DNA of 64,000 nt from Ornithodoros turicata. Taxonomy: Eukaryota; Arthropoda; Arachnida; Ixodida; Argasidae. The stretch covers positions 139,564,376 to 139,628,375 of the forward strand of contig NC_088201.1 of the NCBI RefSeq assembly GCF_037126465.1, read 5' to 3'. The translations under genes and the position numbers were made by a program. Below are positions 44,836 through 57,018 of this stretch, piece after piece. The notes below the pieces were generated by a model, which saw nothing but the letters and a program-made list of their open reading frames with translations, was not told where the DNA came from and ran no database searches. Positions within the stretch are counted from its first letter, which is position 1. The number at the start of each line of letters is the position of its first letter.

Positions 44836-45429
44836 GTAAGTACACAAATTTGCCACTGCAAATTCCGCGAGTCGTGAGCCAGAAAGCGTTGGCGCATTCA
44901 AGAAGCTTACACTAAGTGGTAGTGGGAGAGAGGAAACGTATGTTCGCGTTTAAACATCAGAAAGTTCTCACTCGTGCACCATGCGTATGTTACCCCAGGA
45001 CAGAAGACTCCTGACCTCTTTTCCCAACGCACTCTGGACCTCACTCAATGCATTTTCCGAGCGGGATACATTTTCTTCAAAACATCTGAAAAGAGAATTT
45101 GACTAAACAGAATAAATACGTCCAACGACAATTCCCAGTCCACGAATGAATGAGAAGAGGCTTCCTGTACGCTACCGGATATTCGAGCTAAATTTAGGGG
45201 CTGGCTATGTAACATCGATGAGAATTTCGCATATTCGGTTGAGCTGTTGTCTCTCAGAAGCTCGGTTCGTGTTGCTTAGTAGTCCATTCGTGTGATCGCT
45301 TTATCTGAACTCGCCACTAGGTCGAAATATTAATTCTTTCTGCACTGCGAGCCCTACTCTTTCTCTCCATTCGCATTCTTCTTCCTGGGTGCACCGTCTT
45401 TCTTTCTCACCTGTGTGCATGTTTCATTG

Positions 45430-45476
45430 CATGACACCACCCACGTCACAGAAACTGTGACATGGGTGGTGTCATG
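45430..45476. repeat. 22-bp inverted repeat (one mismatch), AAA loop
   Basis: CATGACACCACCCACGTCAC.. / ..GTGACATGGGTGGTGTCATG. In metalloprotease intron 1, 8 bp before a second hairpin. Confidence 0.9.
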
Positions 45477-45483
45477 TCAGTGC

Positions 45484-45520
45484 TCCGCGACAGTGAACGG
45501 AAACGGTTCACTGTCGCGGA
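45484..45520. repeat. 15-bp perfect inverted repeat, 7-nt loop
   Basis: TCCGCGACAGTGAAC - GGAAACG - GTTCACTGTCGCGGA. Confidence 0.9.
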
Positions 45521-46050
45521 AGGCGCAAGCACCGATACACTCGATATCTCGTAACCGACCAGTACTGCTCAAATAACAGATACATTTTTGCATTACATGA
45601 TTCTTGTGAATTCACAGTTGAATGGTATGTACATATAGAGTAGGTGTAGTAAAATATCTCACCTTCTGAACGAACTGTGGTCGGGATCGCCTCATCTCAT
45701 ACGTGTTCCATGGGCAGTGTGAAGAAGCCACGCAAAGTAGTAAGCTCCATGAAGAAATGGTTTCATTCAGCCTTACATACATTTGAAAGCGAACTCGTTC
45801 GTCATCAGCACGCGCTCCCGCAAAGCCTGAAGCGTCGAAAGCATGTAGTACGCATCCATATACCTGAACGATGAACGTGGTGGTTACAACAGCATGATAA
45901 CAAGACGTAGGCGTGAAGCCATGTGACGTACCGTTTTTGAACTTGTATCTCGCGAACTACGAGCACTACACTGGCAAGCTGCGCTATGCCTGCGCTATGA
46001 AGAGAGTCCATCGGTCGCAAGCCGTTTAATTACGCTTGTATCCCACGCAG

Positions 46051-46178
46051 GTGGAACAAGTTATGAAATCCCAGAAGAAATCACATTTCAGGTTTACGTC
46101 GCTTTCGACGACGTCCTGCATACCCATTTTAGCAACACCAATCGGGCAACGCAGTACACCAGCGTGTTCTTCAACGCA
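46051..46178 (+). CDS. M12B metalloprotease gene, exon 2
   Basis: Acceptor TATCCCACGCAG, donor GTAAGT. Completes codon AGT and reads YEIPEEITFQVYVAFDDVLH, then an N-glycosylation-like SNTNRAT and YTSVFFNA. This is the first beta strand of the reprolysin fold plus helix 1 (in the family 'xxVVVDxxxxxxF' then 'LNxVNxxY'). Ends in phase 0. Confidence 0.72.
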
Positions 46179-46773
46179 GTAAGTTACACTGCATTACTAC
46201 ATTGCTCTTTTTTGTGTCGTGGCAGACCGGTATTATCGAAAGGCATCCTACACACCGCAATATGGTTGCCTAAAGCATGTATGATATCACTTTTAACACG
46301 TTTTTAACTTTTCGAATGAGGATCTGGAAGGGAAGAATAGAAGAGACGTAACGTGGTACAGAGAAAATTAGCTGAGCTACTATCTTCTGTATTTTTGTCT
46401 CAATAGAGCAGAGACAAATAATCGAGCTTGCACCTAGCTCGCAAGTTAACTTTAAATCGGCATGAAATTAGGTCTACGAAATGAAACATGTGGGGATATT
46501 AATCTTGTCCAGAGAGGATACCCACTATTCGTAGAGTGCGTATGGGAAAACATGCAGAGGAAATATCTACAAAAGGAGGAAGGACCATGATAGAAAGGTG
46601 CATACACACCCTTCATCGCCTGACATCACAGATTGCATACTGCCTTGCACGACTGCCTGCTTTTCAAGTCAATGTTAACACACAAGAATAAATCCAATAC
46701 TTTTTCTTTTCCCATGCGCGAAGCAAGATGAAAGCGCCACCGTTCGGCCATTCTGTTAATGTTTTCCACCACA

Positions 46774-46797
46774 CACACACACACACACACACACATA
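46774..46797. repeat. (CA)n microsatellite
   Basis: Uninterrupted CA repeats, followed by GGTGGTGGTGG. In intron 2. A (GA)n run lies at 46985-47006. Confidence 0.9.
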
Positions 46798-47585
46798 CAT
46801 TGGGTGGTGGTGGGGTGGGTGTTTTCCACCAGCTCGGCATTTGACTATCCACATATCGGACATGGCGTTCGAAATGTTTCCACATTTATCAAACCTGGAA
46901 CCTGGAGGTAAGTATGTTCATTTAAAAAGAGAGAGACAGAGAAAAAAATAACGACGAAAGCAGTGGGATCGCTATTCAAAAAAGCAAAGAGAGAGAGAGA
47001 GAGAGTGTGTAGGCAGTGACCACAACAACGTAACAATCTCGCGGGCTGTTAATGAGTACTGAGGTTCCTAGTTAACGGAAGAGAGTGGTGGTGACAGCCA
47101 ACTGGAGGCTGCAGGACGGCAGGCGGAGCAGGCTTCAGGTGCAGGACGGAGCTAAGCAGAGTGACCAAAAGGAAAAGTGCCTTTTCCAGGAAGACTACCC
47201 CATATTGAAGAGAAGAAAAGGGAGGAAAGGGGGCTAACATTTAGGAGTAGGTTGGTGTCTTTGCTACCGCAATGTCGAGCTAGGATAAACTCCAAACGCA
47301 ATGGGCGAATAAAATGCCAGGACACATTGTAATCTCGTCCCGAAGGACGCAATGTAGTCCAGGTTGCACATGCGGAAAGGTGTGGTAACCCAAATTATAG
47401 CGAAGGCACATATGATGAAATTGTCGATCTCATGTCGTATCCTGCCTGCGGCAGGAATGGGTCGCGCTATCTTCCATAGCCGTTGTGGCCGATTATTCAT
47501 GCAAGCTAAGATTAAGTAAGCGTCTCCCTTATAATGACCAGCGCGGTCACTACAATTTAAAGAGGAAATTAATCTCACCATGCAG

Positions 47586-47654
47586 ATTAACCTCCACTTT
47601 CGAAAGATGCAGAATCCGAGAATCAAGTTCGAAGTCGTCATGTTTCACAGTCAG
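47586..47654 (+). CDS. M12B metalloprotease gene, exon 3
   Basis: Acceptor AATCTCACCATGCAG, donor GTAAGA; 69 nt, phase 0 at both ends. INLHFRKMQNPRIKFEVVMF is the conserved NxxFxxMxxPxIxxxxV segment of tick M12B enzymes. An 8-kb intron follows with a dispersed repeat and a pogo-like MITE. Confidence 0.78.
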
Positions 47655-48295
47655 GTAAGAATTGTGCCACCAATGTAGTAGATACTTTTTGTTCGCATCC
47701 AGGTTCCACTACTGACTAACTGGAATTCTGAAATGAAATATTATAGCTTATTATTCTATCAGTTACATTGTCCATCCCACGAACGTGTGGGGAATTGACG
47801 GAGTTCGAACAACAAACTCGCAGCTTTTGCAGTGAATGGCAGTCGTTGTAATGACTGGCAATGAATAAATCTCGCATATAAATATAAAAATATATAAACA
47901 AATCAAACGTCGAGTGTTTCACGTGTGGAGAGGCATGCACGTCGAGTTCGAGTCTCAAACCCAGAGGCTAACTAATCAGGGTGCTGATGACTACGGGACC
48001 GACGAAATCAGACGTTCCCGTTAGAGGGACTATCGCATCCCACCCGGTTATGAAAGTATAGTGCCGGCTTGCTCCACGTCCGTCATTCATAATAACGCCA
48101 GAAATCCGACATGGAGTGGTGGCGTTGTTCATGCGCAGTTTGATATAACAATGGCAAGAGTAGACCACGCATGTTGAGAGTTTTCCGGGATTTCCTTTCT
48201 GCGTACGTCTGCCGCACAAGGCCGATCAGTTAGCGCCCTTCGGCACGGGTGACAGCAATCAGGTTGTGGCTGGAGGGATTTTGGTAGCCATGGGA

Positions 48296-49080
48296 ACCAA
48301 TGCACCAGGCAGTCCCCGACACTTCAAAGAGGCGGTCACCGCAAAGCTCGATCAAGACCATGCCTAGCGACGAACAGGACAGTTCCTCAGACGAAATGGC
48401 CGACGAATGATTGTCCAAGGAAGTGACAACCGACACGCTTCGATGTCAGAAGCAGTTGCAAGTTTGCACACATATGAGTGACCGTTGAGACGGAGAACTA
48501 CCTGCAAAGAAACCGAAGTTAATACCAGCTTGCAGTCTTCTCACATGAAAGCTGGTACGGTACATCATTTTGTAACTTCCGTCCTTGCAACTGATACAGT
48601 CCCACAGTCATCTGGAATGTAAGGACACAATTAGCCTCACTTGTAATGTACGCCGTTTCTTCACCCATGTATGCGGTCCTCGCCTGCCGCCATTTGCAAT
48701 GCGTCCACCGATGTCTGCAACAGAACGTACTTCATGCTCAAATACAAGTAAAACGTCGGCGTCGTACGATGCATCGCAGCTAGGTTCACCTATTTTTCTT
48801 GTATTTAATCAAACATTAAACCCAGTGAAAAGCACGGTTGTCATCCTTGTCAACGACGAGGTGCAACGCAGACAACGGGCGTGAAAGGAAGGAGAGCTAT
48901 GCGGAAGAATACGCGGTGCCATGTCACTCCTCACCGGCCTCACTGGCGGAGCAATGTAGTGCGCTCCAACAAGGGCACACATATTCAGCGGGCACGCAAA
49001 CAGCTGAACAAGCACACGAGTACACAGCTTATGAGGCACACATATTATTCAGCGGGAACACAAATTATTCCAAAGGCACG
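48296..49080. repeat. Dispersed repeat, copy B (partner 17450-18240)
   Basis: Same block order as copy A, without the CTACACTCTAAA termini, so it is either a truncated element or the copy-A core is itself a nested insertion. Confidence 0.75.
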
Positions 49081-50113
49081 TGACAACGACATGTCAAACT
49101 ACAGACAGTTTTTGTGTATTGTTTTAGTTGCCCTAGCATGTTCCCTAGCGTGCCTCAGTGTTCCTTGCCCATGCGAGAATGTTCTGCTTGTTGTGATTGA
49201 GTAGCCCATTCTACCAATATTGAAAATGTGTTGTTCAAACGAGAGCACATGGGAAGTGTGAAAAAGACATGCCTCCATGTAATCTTATGCGAATGTATCG
49301 CTATTACCATCGATGGCAGACGCTATGCTTGTCCACTAAACGTCAAGATCAAGTGTCGGTAAGTGCATGAGGTGACGCCACTAGATTGCGCAAATGGCTT
49401 TTTGTACTTATCTCAATCTCGAGTAAATTTTGTATGATGGCATTTCCACCCAAAAAAATTGATGCTGTTGACAACGGATGATCCCACGGGTGGCCCATGT
49501 GCTTCTATGTACAACTTTGTATTCAACCCCCCCCCCCCCCCCCCATATACATAGACTTCTGTTCACAATTTTTATACATTTTTAGCCGGCCTTTTCTATA
49601 CACAACTTTTATACATTTTTGGCCATAGGCATAGCAAGCATATAGAATGATATAGGAATATATAGGTGCTATGTACTCAGTCTATAGGCCGTTTTCATAA
49701 GGGTGACGCGTCGTCGTCATCGTTAATGGGTCGCCAAATATTATCCGGTTCCCCTTGGTAAAAAACTAAAAATTCATGTCATACTCCTACAGACAACATA
49801 CAGCCTCCCGAGGAATCCCAGACATCCCCACCTTCGATGGAGTTGACTTAGGGAACGCTTGCATGTGATGAAAACCGCCCACTTCGTTCGCCATCAATTG
49901 ATTTCTCTGAATTGAACTCTGAAATTTGTAATGTTGGCATACTGGAAAGCGTGGATCGACCCAACCATGGCTGACTCGATACCCGAGTCAGCCACGGGAA
50001 ATTTGGGCTCGTGCAATGACACTAATCTGAACGAAGTTGTCGAAGCGTTCATCGGGTAGCACGTGCTACTCAGACACGAACAATTACTTTACCGCTTATC
50101 GCGTTAAGTTATA
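49081..50113. other. Intron sequence
   Basis: Contains the C-run and the repeated word ACAACTTTTATACATTTTT(A/G)GCC at 49565-49625. A GACTCGATACCCGAGTC palindrome lies at 49973-49989. No exon. Confidence 0.35.
49529..49546. repeat. C-run
   Basis: About 18 consecutive C; a gap-prone homopolymer. Confidence 0.9.
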
Positions 50114-50880
50114 CAGTTACCCTCGATTTATGAACACCCTCGGTTCCCCGAAAAATCGTTCATAAATCGAGGGATTCATAAATCGAAAATTCAGTTAACT
50201 GAGTACTATCGAGCAAATGGAACAGTATTTCCGAGTTGGGATTGTGTTTATAATGCCATATATTGCGTAATTTTGCTTTTGACCATGCCTTCTGCTGTAT
50301 CAATCTCACAAAAAACAGACGTTAGCGCATTCACACTCTGTTTATTATGCAGTACTAAAGAGTTTAATTTTGCTTTGGACCATGCCTTCCGCTGTGTCAA
50401 TCTTGGAAAGAAGAGATGTCACCACATTCGCACTGGACTGGTCTCGGATTTCCTCCGGGATTTTTAACCTCCGTTTATTAATCTCCGGGTGACAGCGACC
50501 ACCTTATTCATCAACTGAGGTCTGAAACACTTGGTCGCATCTTGTGCGACCCCGGAAAACCCGTTTGTTGTTCGGATTTCGAGGGGTTAAGAACCGAGGG
50601 TGCAATACCTGGAAAACGTTTTGTCCGTTCAGGCGTCATTCATAAGACCACGGAATTATCCCTTTGAAGGTTACTGTTGACCTCGGAACGATCCGTTCAT
50701 AAATTGAGGGCAAAAACGCTGGGCAACTCCTAGTTGGTTCCCAGAAATTCCGTTCATTATTCGAATATCGAGGTTCATAAAACGAGGGAAAAATGAATGG
50801 AAAAAGTTTGGTTCCCCGTGCTCGTGTTCATAAAACGAGGCAATTCATAAATCGAAGGTTCATAAATCGAGGGTTGACTG
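50114..50880. mobile_element. pogo-like MITE, TA target
   Basis: CAGTTACCCTCGATTTATGAAC at 50114 and GTTCATAAATCGAGGGTTGACTG ending 50880, flanked by TA (50112-50113 and 50881-50882). Interior repeats of GTTCATAAATCGAGGG in both orientations. 767 bp, no transposase frame. Confidence 0.82.
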
Positions 50881-51055
50881 TATACTGCTTAACCCTTTGA
50901 AGGGCACTACATTTAGAATCAATTTTTTTTGTCATAATACTTTGTGCTGTGCCTCATGACATCTCCCTGAAATCCGCCAGACATTTTTTTCTCGAATATT
51001 TTGTTTACCCTTCGGGGATATAAGGTGGTACTACACGTATTTAACCAGCGCACAT

Positions 51056-51175
51056 TTGGTGTCAAAACATTACCTCGTATGATGGTCTAGGATACAGTTG
51101 CGTTCCTTCGTCATGCAAAGCCTGACATTGCCCATTTGATGTCAAAACATTACCTCGTATGGTAGTCTAGAAAAT
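51056..51175. repeat. Direct repeat pair, 81 bp apart
   Basis: TTTGGTGTCAAAACATTACC... at about 51056 and TTTGATGTCAAAACATTACC... at about 51137, matching for about 38 bp with few changes. Confidence 0.8.
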
Positions 51176-51179
51176 CCGA

Positions 51180-51554
51180 TCAACAAAGATCAAAGATGTT
51201 GACCAGCACACGCTTCTCTGTCTTCACTTTAATTTTCCCGCGCGCGCCTTGGCGCGAAACGAGCGCGTTTGCACCGGCATCCCCGGGATGGCGCTCCCTG
51301 AGTGTCGTACCGTCGGGTGATAGGGTTTCAATGCCATACCACTGCCCGCTTGAGGTACAGAAGGCGAAAACACGGGTGGTATCAGCATGAAACCATGCAG
51401 CACGATTATTTTGACGGTATTTGGCTGCACTGTAAAAAATAGTCGTGAAAAATATGGGCATATCGCCGCGAAAATAAAGGGCGCGAACCCGTTGTTTCAA
51501 ATCACACGCGTTTGCTGTTATTTCGCTGGGGAGGAGGACTCTGGGCATGCGCAC
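51180..51554 (-). other. 124-codon ORF, GC-richer than surroundings, unrecognised
   Basis: Reads RVRALYFRGDMPIFFTTIFY, AAWFHADTTRVFAFC and YGIETLSPDGTTLRERHPGD, then a basic tail (RGKIKVKTEKRVL). Composition and periodicity look protein-like and differ from the AT-rich flanks. No family recognised, no splice or poly(A) support. It starts just after the direct-repeat pair and is antisense within the metalloprotease intron. It could be an element fragment or a captured gene. Confidence 0.3.
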
Positions 51555-54500
51555 TGGATCTGCATGGCCCTCACAGCAACCGGCACTCGTGTGAGCAACG
51601 CAAGTGTGCCCCGACCGTCAAAGTCAAAGCTGTGCCTGCCCTCGTGGGCTTTCGCAAGAAGATTTTGAAGGTATGTGAACTCTTATTATGACCTTTATGC
51701 TGTCATCTTTTTAGAATAAAGGGAAACATGCGCCGCCGTGACCAAATACGTAGTGTATGGTGCCTTCTTCAACGGAACGCTGTCGCCTTCCGCTGTGTTC
51801 TCACTTGCCACACTGTCCACGTCGTAGCCATGCATGTTCTTCAAATTTCCCTCTCAAACCACTAAAATGAGCAATGTGTAACTTTCTGGAACTAGTGGAA
51901 GGGTGTGCGTTCACCCGCGTGAACATTTGAAATGGGCCGGAGTTCACCAACGCCGGTTAACGAGATTGAACACTCAACCGAGATTGAGGATCCTTTACAC
52001 CTTTTTATTAATAAGATTAATTCGGGACGCTAGATTTGTTTTAGAAATGCTTGACAGTGCGTCGAAAGAGTTGAGTCGCAATTCCAAGTCGAGGGACCCT
52101 TGATCTCGTTTAACCGACGTTGATCGAATGAGGCCATGTGTACGCCCGTCGGCCATATAATTTTTAAGTGTTTGCACCATTTATGAGGCAAATATCAATG
52201 CTCTATACAGAATGCATCAAACAAACATGTGGATAAAACAGTAGCAGAAATGTTGGTAAAAGCGTTGGCGAGACGTATATTCCCTTGTCCCGTGTACGCG
52301 AGAGTATCTTCGTTGTTAGCACCAAAAGCGTTCGACGACATCTCCTGATATGAGCGGGTATCAAGTTACGGCACCGCACTGATGGCACACCAGCAAGAAG
52401 AGCACGTTTTCAATGGGAAGAATAACGATTGCGCGCCTCTGAGTTTAACGAAAATCTGGCGATGGGTTCGCGATAATGATGTGACACGTTTCGTTAGCTG
52501 AGATGTGTTTGCATGATGAAGTGATAGTGTAGCCGCACAATACTTTTTTTTTTTTGCTACACAGCTTTTACTCTGACGCAGACAACACCAATTCCTTTTC
52601 AGGCATCTACCTGTATACGCTCTTTTTTAATACTTTTGTCGGCTTATCTCTTCCTCTATTATTATCAAGCAGCAAACGAGTATGTACTCTGCTGTGAATG
52701 TAAACTACCTCAAGTATACCATTACGACTATCAAAGGCACTTCCAAATACATTCATGTATACATGAGGTATCTGTGTCATATTCCCAAGGAGACTGGAAT
52801 GGAAGCCGCAAACAAGAAAGTTGCTGCAGCCCACATAGGGCACCCGTGATGAAAATGGCTGCCCAGGACAGCATATCTTTGTGTTGAAGCCAGTCTGCGC
52901 ATATTTTAATGGAGACATATTTCTTGGTGACACACATGGAAAAGAAAATATCAAAGATCAATGTAGTATGATTGGCATGTGCAACATGGACTCTCAGATC
53001 ATTTGCAGCCACTGCAATAGATTTATGGTACATCTCTCTCCCATAGTGTCATGACTGCTACACTTCGACAACCCTTGGACAACGACAAAATGCTAACTGC
53101 AAGGAGCGTGGAGAAAGTATTTGCGCTTCAGCTTGGAGTGTATTTCAACTACGATGTGCAGTACCTGCCACCAACGTTTCTTATGTTCGAATTCATGCAA
53201 TAGTATGCGTTCTCCTATATTTATCGTAAATCGTTATCACGTAATCGACAACTACTCCGCTGTATTCATGCTTGTAGTGTTCATAGTTACCGTGGGGTGA
53301 CAATAAGCTTTACGGCCATGTGTTTCAAATGTTTCTTTCTTCTGTCTTTATATTCCTTGGTTTCACACATGCTGAAAAACCTGCTGCTGCTCTACGCAAC
53401 GTGGCATTATTGGACAACTGGGTTATCATACATTAAAAAGTGATAAAATCCAAAAAAAGTCATCGTGCTTCGTCTGTGTTTCGTCTGTCCGTGCCCCTGC
53501 ACTGGGGATTTATCGCTTTTAGAATTTATCATACATTCACTTGTGGACAGCTAGGTTTGCAAATTTTATTGTGACACTTTCGATTGCCGAAGGAAATTAG
53601 CAGCCATATCTAATTCATTAACAGATGGCCGACCTGCCCATGAAGCTGGGAAGGCAGTCCACCACCTGACATGGTACAGCATGAAAAATTAGGATTGTTG
53701 AAAAATGACCTCCTTTTTATTTCACAGTAATTTTGGACACACAAGCCCTGAAAGAGGAACAAAGCACCCCCAACGGTAAACAAGATTAAGTGGCATTCCT
53801 GTTCGCGTTCTATCGCCCCTCTGCAAACTGGGGTAAAGTTGAAAGGTAGGTATCCCTTTAGCCCTTTCTTAGTCTGCAATTTCGTATTAATTATTTCTAT
53901 TTGGTCCACATTTCCGAAAATTTCATACTCTTAACCATTTACCAATATGCTTTTGAGTCCCTATTTGTGAGTCTTGATATTGTTCATTGAATATTCTTCC
54001 ACATGTGTTAGTTAGGATAAGCTGAATACTACAGCGTAGGCACAACAGATATTCTTCTGTGCTTTCACGTACTTTGTCTGCGTACGTGCATTGTGCTTTT
54101 TTCAGGTGCACTGATTCAAACAGTGTGTGAGCACTGGAGTTTGTACATAAACATGTCTTGTCTCTTCGTATGCATTACACACAATGTTCCTAATTTCATG
54201 TTTTGTTCTGATTTCAGGAGCCGTTGCAAGCTGCCGTTCTGCAAAAAGTTACTGCACTGTACACTTTAGTGAATATATTGTTTTATGAACACATAACATG
54301 TGGTGTGGGTGTCCGATAATGATACAGGTCGAACACGATTCCATAAAATGATAGACAGTAATTTTTACAGGCTGGTGCGTGTTTCTATAATACAGTATCC
54401 CATCATAATCTCCTTCTTTGGCGTCTAAGACGCTAGAAGTATAAATAAATAAAAAAAAAATAAAATAAAATAACGGTGAACCATTAAACAAGAACACGGA

Positions 54501-55624
54501 CTCAACTTTTACATGGGGTGAACACGTAATGTAGGAATACAGCGACATGTGAATTTCACGAGTTTGTGTCGTATATCTCGAAAACACTTTCCCGTATTTT
54601 TCACGGTGTTCACAATTAATACAGCTGCCATGCATTTTCACGTTTTTTTCATGGAATATTTTTTGCAGAGTGGTTAGTGACAAATCATTCGCCCATTGTT
54701 TGCACGAGGTAGCGATGTTAAACGTTTTCTACTGGATAACGCAGGGTAGCTCATTGAATTTTAACATGTGAAATGTATTTAAAAAAATGAAAAATATATC
54801 CTTTTGGACTTTCTAGTGAGCAAATTAAAAGACGCAGTTGTGTAATATGGCATCTTGTCTTGAATGTCACAGGGAAATCAACTAAAAAATACTGCATTAA
54901 AAACTGAAAACATAACATAATACTGTAACACGCAGAAGACACAGAAGTAACAGATATGAAAGCGGTCATATAGCAACCGGTGTAATCACAAACCCTAGCC
55001 AGGATTATTTCGCGGCAAAAAAGCAAGCTCCACGGGAGAAGGGTTGACCTACTTCTGCCTGATATTTTTTCAGCGAGTGCACATGGAGGCGTTCTCTACA
55101 ATCTCGCGACGCGGTCGCGGAGGAGGTTTGCGGACAAGGCTCGCCATCCATGTACAGTCGCTATTGTGGGCAGGAACTCGAATGTCTTTTCTGAGTTCGT
55201 GCGAAGTTCGGACAGCGACTGAATCTTAATTTATGCTGACGAAGCCTATTATCTAGGCGTTTGAGTTTTGGACCGATTTAGTGTTGGCCACAGGACAATG
55301 TGTATAGAATTTGGCATTTCCTTAAGTAACCTATAACATCCCATGTACGTCAGAAAACTACCTCTGTCATGGCGTTCAGGGGAATTCGAATGCTCTTCGA
55401 AAAAAAATCACGGGAGGTAAGAAATATTATAAATCATCATAGTGTCGTCATTTTTCATTTCCGTGTGTCATGAGTTCCACCTCATCACTGTGTTCCAGGT
55501 AACGTGTTTTCACTCCTAAAGGTTCTAACGAATATTTTTATGTTTCGGTCATTTCTCCTGCTTTCATATCGAGAAAATCTTTTGCAACCGACGAATATTT
55601 CCATTGAATTATTTGTACTTACAG
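51555..55624. other. Remainder of metalloprotease intron 3, no certain gene
   Basis: Overlapping minus ORFs at 52607-53033 look mildly protein-like but contain no motif I know. Elsewhere only short ORFs and A/T runs. Confidence 0.35.
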
Positions 55625-55767
55625 TACATCCCCTTTACGAAGCCTGCTCTTATCTTGGGTGACTCAAAATATGAAGTGGATGCTACCAGCAGCCTCGGTT
55701 CCCTCTACAACTTCACACGTACAAAAACACAGTTCGAGCCGTCAGATATTGTGTTTGTCTTCTCAGG
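55625..55767 (+). CDS. M12B metalloprotease gene, exon 4
   Basis: Acceptor TTTGTACTTACAG, donor GTGAGA; 143 nt, phase 0 in, two bases out. It reads YIPFTKPALILGDSKYEVDA, LGSLYNFTRTKTQFEPSDIV and FVFSG. The L..LY.F......F..SDIV..L(S)G block precedes the catalytic helix in M12B proteins, so the HExxH exon is expected next; none was found up to 64000. Confidence 0.75.
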
Positions 55768-56552
55768 GTGAGAGAAAATTACCCATAGTATCCTTTTTCT
55801 CTGTATGGGTATTAATAGTATGAAATAGTAGTGAAACACTGCGCGGAACCAGGGCCTTCATCTCTCACGGTTCCATGTGGTACAGCAGCTCGGCAAGACA
55901 CATAGAAATACACATAGGATACAACCCACCAACAACTGCTAACTCGCAACTGGCAGTTGTCTCGTCTGTCTGTACCGTTTGTCTGCGTGTCTTGCTCGGC
56001 TGCTGTTCGACATGGATGCATAGCAACTACCCTGTTGTCTACGCTTTCGAACATCCTTGATATGGACTGGAGGAGCGACCACTGCCAGCTAGAGAACAGA
56101 CTCCCTAACTTATGTCATATGCGCCCATTTGCCTAAGTCGGCTGCAGGCTATATCAGCCTAACCTCCAATTGCCTCAGTCGTCAGTAGTATAACGGGGAC
56201 CGCTATAAGAACATCATTTTTCTAATCCAGTTCTAGGAATTTCTAATCCACAACCAGCCAATTCTAATCCAACACAAGCCTGTTCTAAGCCCACTGGTTG
56301 GTGGCTCCACTTTGATTGACAGGCCCCCTTTTTGGCTCCGTCCCTTCACGCTGATTGGTTCAAGATGACTCTACTATGATTGACAGGCCCCCTTTTGGCT
56401 CCACCCACTTCACGCAGATCGGTCCGCTCCAAACTTACTGATTGCCGATTGGTCCATCCACTTCACGCTGATTGGCTCCTTCTAAGCCAGCTGATTGGCC
56501 ACCCCAGATACCCTGCTATGGCTCTATCTTAGATAGACAAGAGGAATACATT
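55768..56552. other. Gene-free stretch with a short-period degenerate repeat
   Basis: 56280-56500 repeats GATTGACAGGCCCCCTTTTTGGCTC / CACTTCACGC(T/A)GAT(T/C)GGT two or three times. No exon. Confidence 0.5.
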
Positions 56553-56558
56553 GCAATG

Positions 56559-56564
56559 TTTATT
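56559..56564 (-). terminator. Poly(A) signal of the secreted minus-strand gene
   Basis: AATAAA on the minus strand, about 120 nt after the TGA at 56688-56686. Confidence 0.5.
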
Positions 56565-56685
56565 GAGTACATGTTTTAGAAAAATCATGGCAGTCTTGGA
56601 AAGGTTGATTCCTTTGATGCTGGGTATGGTTCCTCGGAAGTGACGGATCATGTAGACGTCTCCGGGCCAGCGACTAAGAAAAATT

Positions 56686-57018
56686 TCATCCTCCATGAGT
56701 TGACACATTCCACGTGCACTGGATATCTTCGTAGGTGTCGCTCCCGCCCAGCAATTGAAGGCACGCGCATAGCGATCCAGTAGCGTTCTTGTCCAGCTTA
56801 ATGCCGGACCACATAGGTACCACATTCCTGTCTCTGATAGCCAAGATATCGCCAGGGCATTCATGCACGTAGGTGTGCTTACCCTTCTCCAGCTTCATGC
56901 TAGCAGTACAGTTGCAGGCACCCAGCACCAGTGTGCACGACACAAGCGAGGAGAGAACGAGGTACCACATCTTTCCCGTGGTCCAAATGACGCTACACCT
57001 TCTCATCCTCTGCATTAT
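56686..57018 (-). CDS. Small Cys-rich secreted protein adjoining the polymerase relic
   Basis: ATG at 57015, or the in-frame ATG 15 codons later (MWYLVLSSLVSCTLVLGA), gives a signal peptide followed by a mature region with CNC, HECPGD, LCACLQLLGG and QCTWN: six cysteines and one NAT and one NVS glycosylation site. Stop TGA 56688-56686. A strong acceptor (CATTCTTTCTTCCCTCAG) sits 3 nt before the ATG, and a donor GTAAGC lies 60 nt upstream, at the end of the polymerase C-terminal frame. No family recognised; it could be a tick salivary peptide or a cargo gene of the polymerase-bearing element. Intact frame, unlike the polymerase. Confidence 0.5.
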   Translation of the reverse strand: MMQRMRRCSVIWTTGKMWYLVLSSLVSCTLVLGACNCTASMKLEKGKHTYVHECPGDILAIRDRNVVPMWSGIKLDKNATGSLCACLQLLGGSDTYEDIQCTWNVSTHGG

